A stretch of DNA of 64,000 nucleotides from JACVRW01 sp963808775 (lineage in GTDB: Bacteria; Actinomycetota; Thermoleophilia; Solirubrobacterales; Thermoleophilaceae), in the NCBI GenBank assembly GCA_963808775.1, contig CAWEGR010000007.1:310001-374000 (forward strand), read 5' to 3'. Numbering within the stretch: position 1 is the first letter of the stretch; each line of letters begins with the position of its first letter. The notes beneath the pieces are model-generated. The model was given only the letters and a program-made list of their open reading frames with translations. It made no database searches and was not told the DNA's origin. Made by a program: the position numbers and the translations under genes. Shown piece by piece: positions 62,563 through 64,000 of this stretch.

Positions 62563-64000
62563 GAGGCGACAGCGTGGCAGGCCGGAAGTGAGCGCGGATC
62601 CTCGCCTCGTGCAGCGTTCGAGGATGCCGAGCCGCTCGGCCTCGCCGGACTCGACGAGCGGGCAGCGCGGGTGGAAGCGGCAGCCGTCGGGGATGCGGGT
62701 CGGGTCGGGCGCCTCGCCCTGCGAGGATCACCTGCTCCATCTGGTGCTGCTCGGGCACGACCGAGAGCAGCGCGCGCGTGTAGGGGTGCTTCGGCGCGAG
62801 CAGGATCTCCTCGGTGGGGCCCTCCTCGACGATCCGCCCGAGGTACATCACCGCCACCCGGTCGGCGATGTTCCACGCGAGCCCGAGGTCGTGGGTCACG
62901 ACAAGGATGCCCACGCCCGCCTGCCGCACGATCCGGAGCATCAGCGCCAGGATCTCGCCGCGTACCGACGCGTCCAGGGCCGACACCGGCTCGTCGGCGA
63001 CGAGCAGGTCGGGGTCGAGCACCATCGCGCCGGCGATGATCACGCGCTGGCGCTGGCCACCCGAGATCTCGTACGGGTAGCGCGTGAAGAAGCTCTCGGG
63101 CGGCCGCAGCCCGGCGTTCGAGAGAGCCTCGGCCACGATCTGCTCCTCGTCGCCCGCGATCCCCTGGATCCGGACGCCCTCGGCCACCGCCTCGTAGATC
63201 GTCTGGCGCGCGTTGAGCGCGCCGGTCGGGTCCTGGAAGATCATCTGCGCGTGGCGGCGGTGCTCGCGCAGCGCCGCGCGCTCGTAGCGGAGCGGCTCGC
63301 CGCGGAAGCGCACCTCGCCGGACGCGGGCTCGCGCAGGCCCATGATCGCGCGGGCGAGCGTGGTCTTGCCGCAGCCGGACTCGCCCACGAGCGCGAGGAT
63401 CTCGCCGGCCTCCATCGACAGGTCGACCCCGTCGACGGCGCGCGCCTCGCCGCCCTTGTGGGGATAGGTCATGTGCAGGTCGCGCACCTCGAGCAGCGCG
63501 CCGTTCGAGCTCAACGCGGGCGCTCCCTTCACGTGCACGCAGGCGGCCCGGCGCGCCTCGCCGGCGTCCCAGAGCTCGACCGGCGTCGACGCGCAGACGT
63601 CGGTCCTCTCGGGACAGCGCGGGTGGAACGGGCAGCCCGTCGGCAGCGCGCGCGGGTCCGGCGGGTCGCCCGCGACGCCGGAGGGATTCATCCTGAACTC
63701 GTGATCGCCGATCACGGGGAACGCCGCGGCGAGCGCGCGCGTGTATGGATGCGCGGCCTTCGCGAACACCTCGTGGCTCGGACCCTCCTCCACGATCCGG
63801 CCGGCGTACATCACGGCGATGCGCGAGCACACGTCCGCGAGCGTCGAGAGGTCGTGGGTGATGAAGATGATCGCGAGCCCGAAGCGCTCCTGCAGGTCCT
63901 CGAGCAGCCGCAGCACCTGCGCCTGCACCATCACGTCGAGCGCCGTGGTGGGCTCGTCGGCGATCAGGAGGCGCGGCTCGCAGGCCAGCGCCAGGCCGAT
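62559..64000 (-). CDS. Fused dipeptide/oligopeptide ABC transporter ATPase, two domains (5' end outside window; two frame breaks)
   Basis: At least 479 residues visible. The first nucleotide-binding domain is cut by the window edge; its Walker B LLIADEPTTALD, H-loop THDLSTLADV and C-terminal GCPFHPRCPERTDVC remain. The second is whole: VGESGCGKTTLARAIMG, ISGGQRQRVIIA, DLLVADEPVSALD. Its C-terminal motif DGCRFHPRCP lies after a break near 62705, and the end LPACHAVAS after another near 62610. DppD-DppF in one chain. Stop overlaps the aldehyde dehydrogenase start. Confidence 0.9.
   Translation of the reverse strand, partial: RPGAGLRAAPPDRRRAHHGARRDGAGAGAAAARGPAGALRARDHLHHPRPLDARGRVLAHRRDVRRPDRGGGSEPRGVREGRASIHARARRGVPRDRRSRVQDESLRRRGRPAGPARAADGLPVPPALSREDRRLRVDAGRALGRRRGAPGRLRAREGSARVELERRAARGARPAHDLSPQGRRGARRRRGRPVDGGRRDPRARGRVRLRQDHARPRDHGPARARVRRGALPRRAAPLRARGAARAPPPRADDLPGPDRRAQRAPDDLRGGGRGRPDPGDRGRRGADRGRGSLERRAAAARELLHALPVRDLGWPAPARDHRRRDGARPRPARRRRAGVGPGRVGTRRDPGADAPDRAAGGRGHPCRDPRPRARVEHRRPGGGDVPRADRRGGPHRGDPARAEAPLHARAALGRARAAPDGAGDPRRARRPTRPASPTAAASTRAARSSSPARPSGSASSNAARGEDPRSLPACHAVAS

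Noticed and set aside
62559..62615. Apparent in-frame fusion of the ABC ATPase to the aldehyde dehydrogenase
   Set aside because: In one frame the ATPase reads straight into the dehydrogenase. The neighbouring frame gives LPACHAVAS and a stop overlapping the ATG as ATGA, which is the usual end of DppF proteins. A single-base error near 62610 explains the fusion.

Overview
The window is about 70 % G+C bacterial chromosome. The gene content points to the Actinobacteria, most likely class Thermoleophilia (Solirubrobacterales or Gaiellales). Supporting it are Ku with a split LigD, a fused PafBC, an AdnA-like helicase-nuclease, a PAC2 protein, a DUF2342 metalloprotease, a c-di-AMP riboswitch in front of an NlpC/P60 gene, and CIRCE-controlled groESL. 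No marker gene fixes the taxon, so this is inference. I see no tRNA, rRNA, CRISPR array, phage or insertion sequence.

Layout. 0-7 kb: thioredoxin, glycosyltransferase, PolX, trehalose-phosphatase, two half-size TauE transporters, a STAS protein and an amidohydrolase. 6.6-16.3 kb: a PAS-coiled coil-PAS protein, an OB-HD protein, PAC2, a UvrD-like helicase with a Fe-S nuclease domain, an inositol-phosphatase family enzyme and a flavin reductase. 16.3-24 kb: topoisomerase IB, a CAP-domain protein, the NHEJ set (LigD phosphoesterase-ligase, Ku, LigD polymerase), a metalloprotease and a histone-H1-like protein. 24-30.5 kb: Mrp, small enzymes, a ferredoxin and groESL. 30.4-30.8 kb: a gene-free stretch with two CIRCE operators, a 13-bp inverted repeat and a tandem ~100-bp repeat. 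30.8-40.3 kb: ASCH, NUDIX, Pcm, Crp, threonine dehydratase, pseudouridine breakdown (PsuG and a PfkB kinase), a sigma/anti-sigma pair, two related secreted proteins and GlpQ. 40.3-48.3 kb: Nei, Lhr helicase, envelope proteins, riboswitch plus NlpC/P60, SGNH lipoprotein and UDG. 48.3-55.2 kb: ABC exporter, rmlBDA, a PPOX protein and PafBC. 55-64 kb: SHOCT protein, second OB-HD protein, SDR, EcsC, ferritin-like protein, a broken DUF559 gene, aminotransferase, aldehyde dehydrogenase and a fused peptide-ABC ATPase cut by the window edge.

Two sequence-wide features matter for reading the annotation. First, at least 23 start codons have a TANNNT hexamer 6-10 nt upstream, the geometry expected of leaderless transcripts; I used it to choose starts. 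Second, about 25 single-base frame breaks interrupt otherwise intact conserved genes. They are most simply uncorrected sequencing or assembly indels, so those genes are given as one CDS spanning the break.

Functionally the window is rich in DNA repair (PolX, AdnA-like, LigD/Ku, Nei, Lhr, UDG, PafBC) and envelope functions (CAP, NlpC/P60, rml sugars, exporter, sigma/anti-sigma with secreted proteins). Convergent genes are packed tightly; five pairs end on one shared CTAG. Genes in the same direction commonly overlap by ATGA or GTGA.
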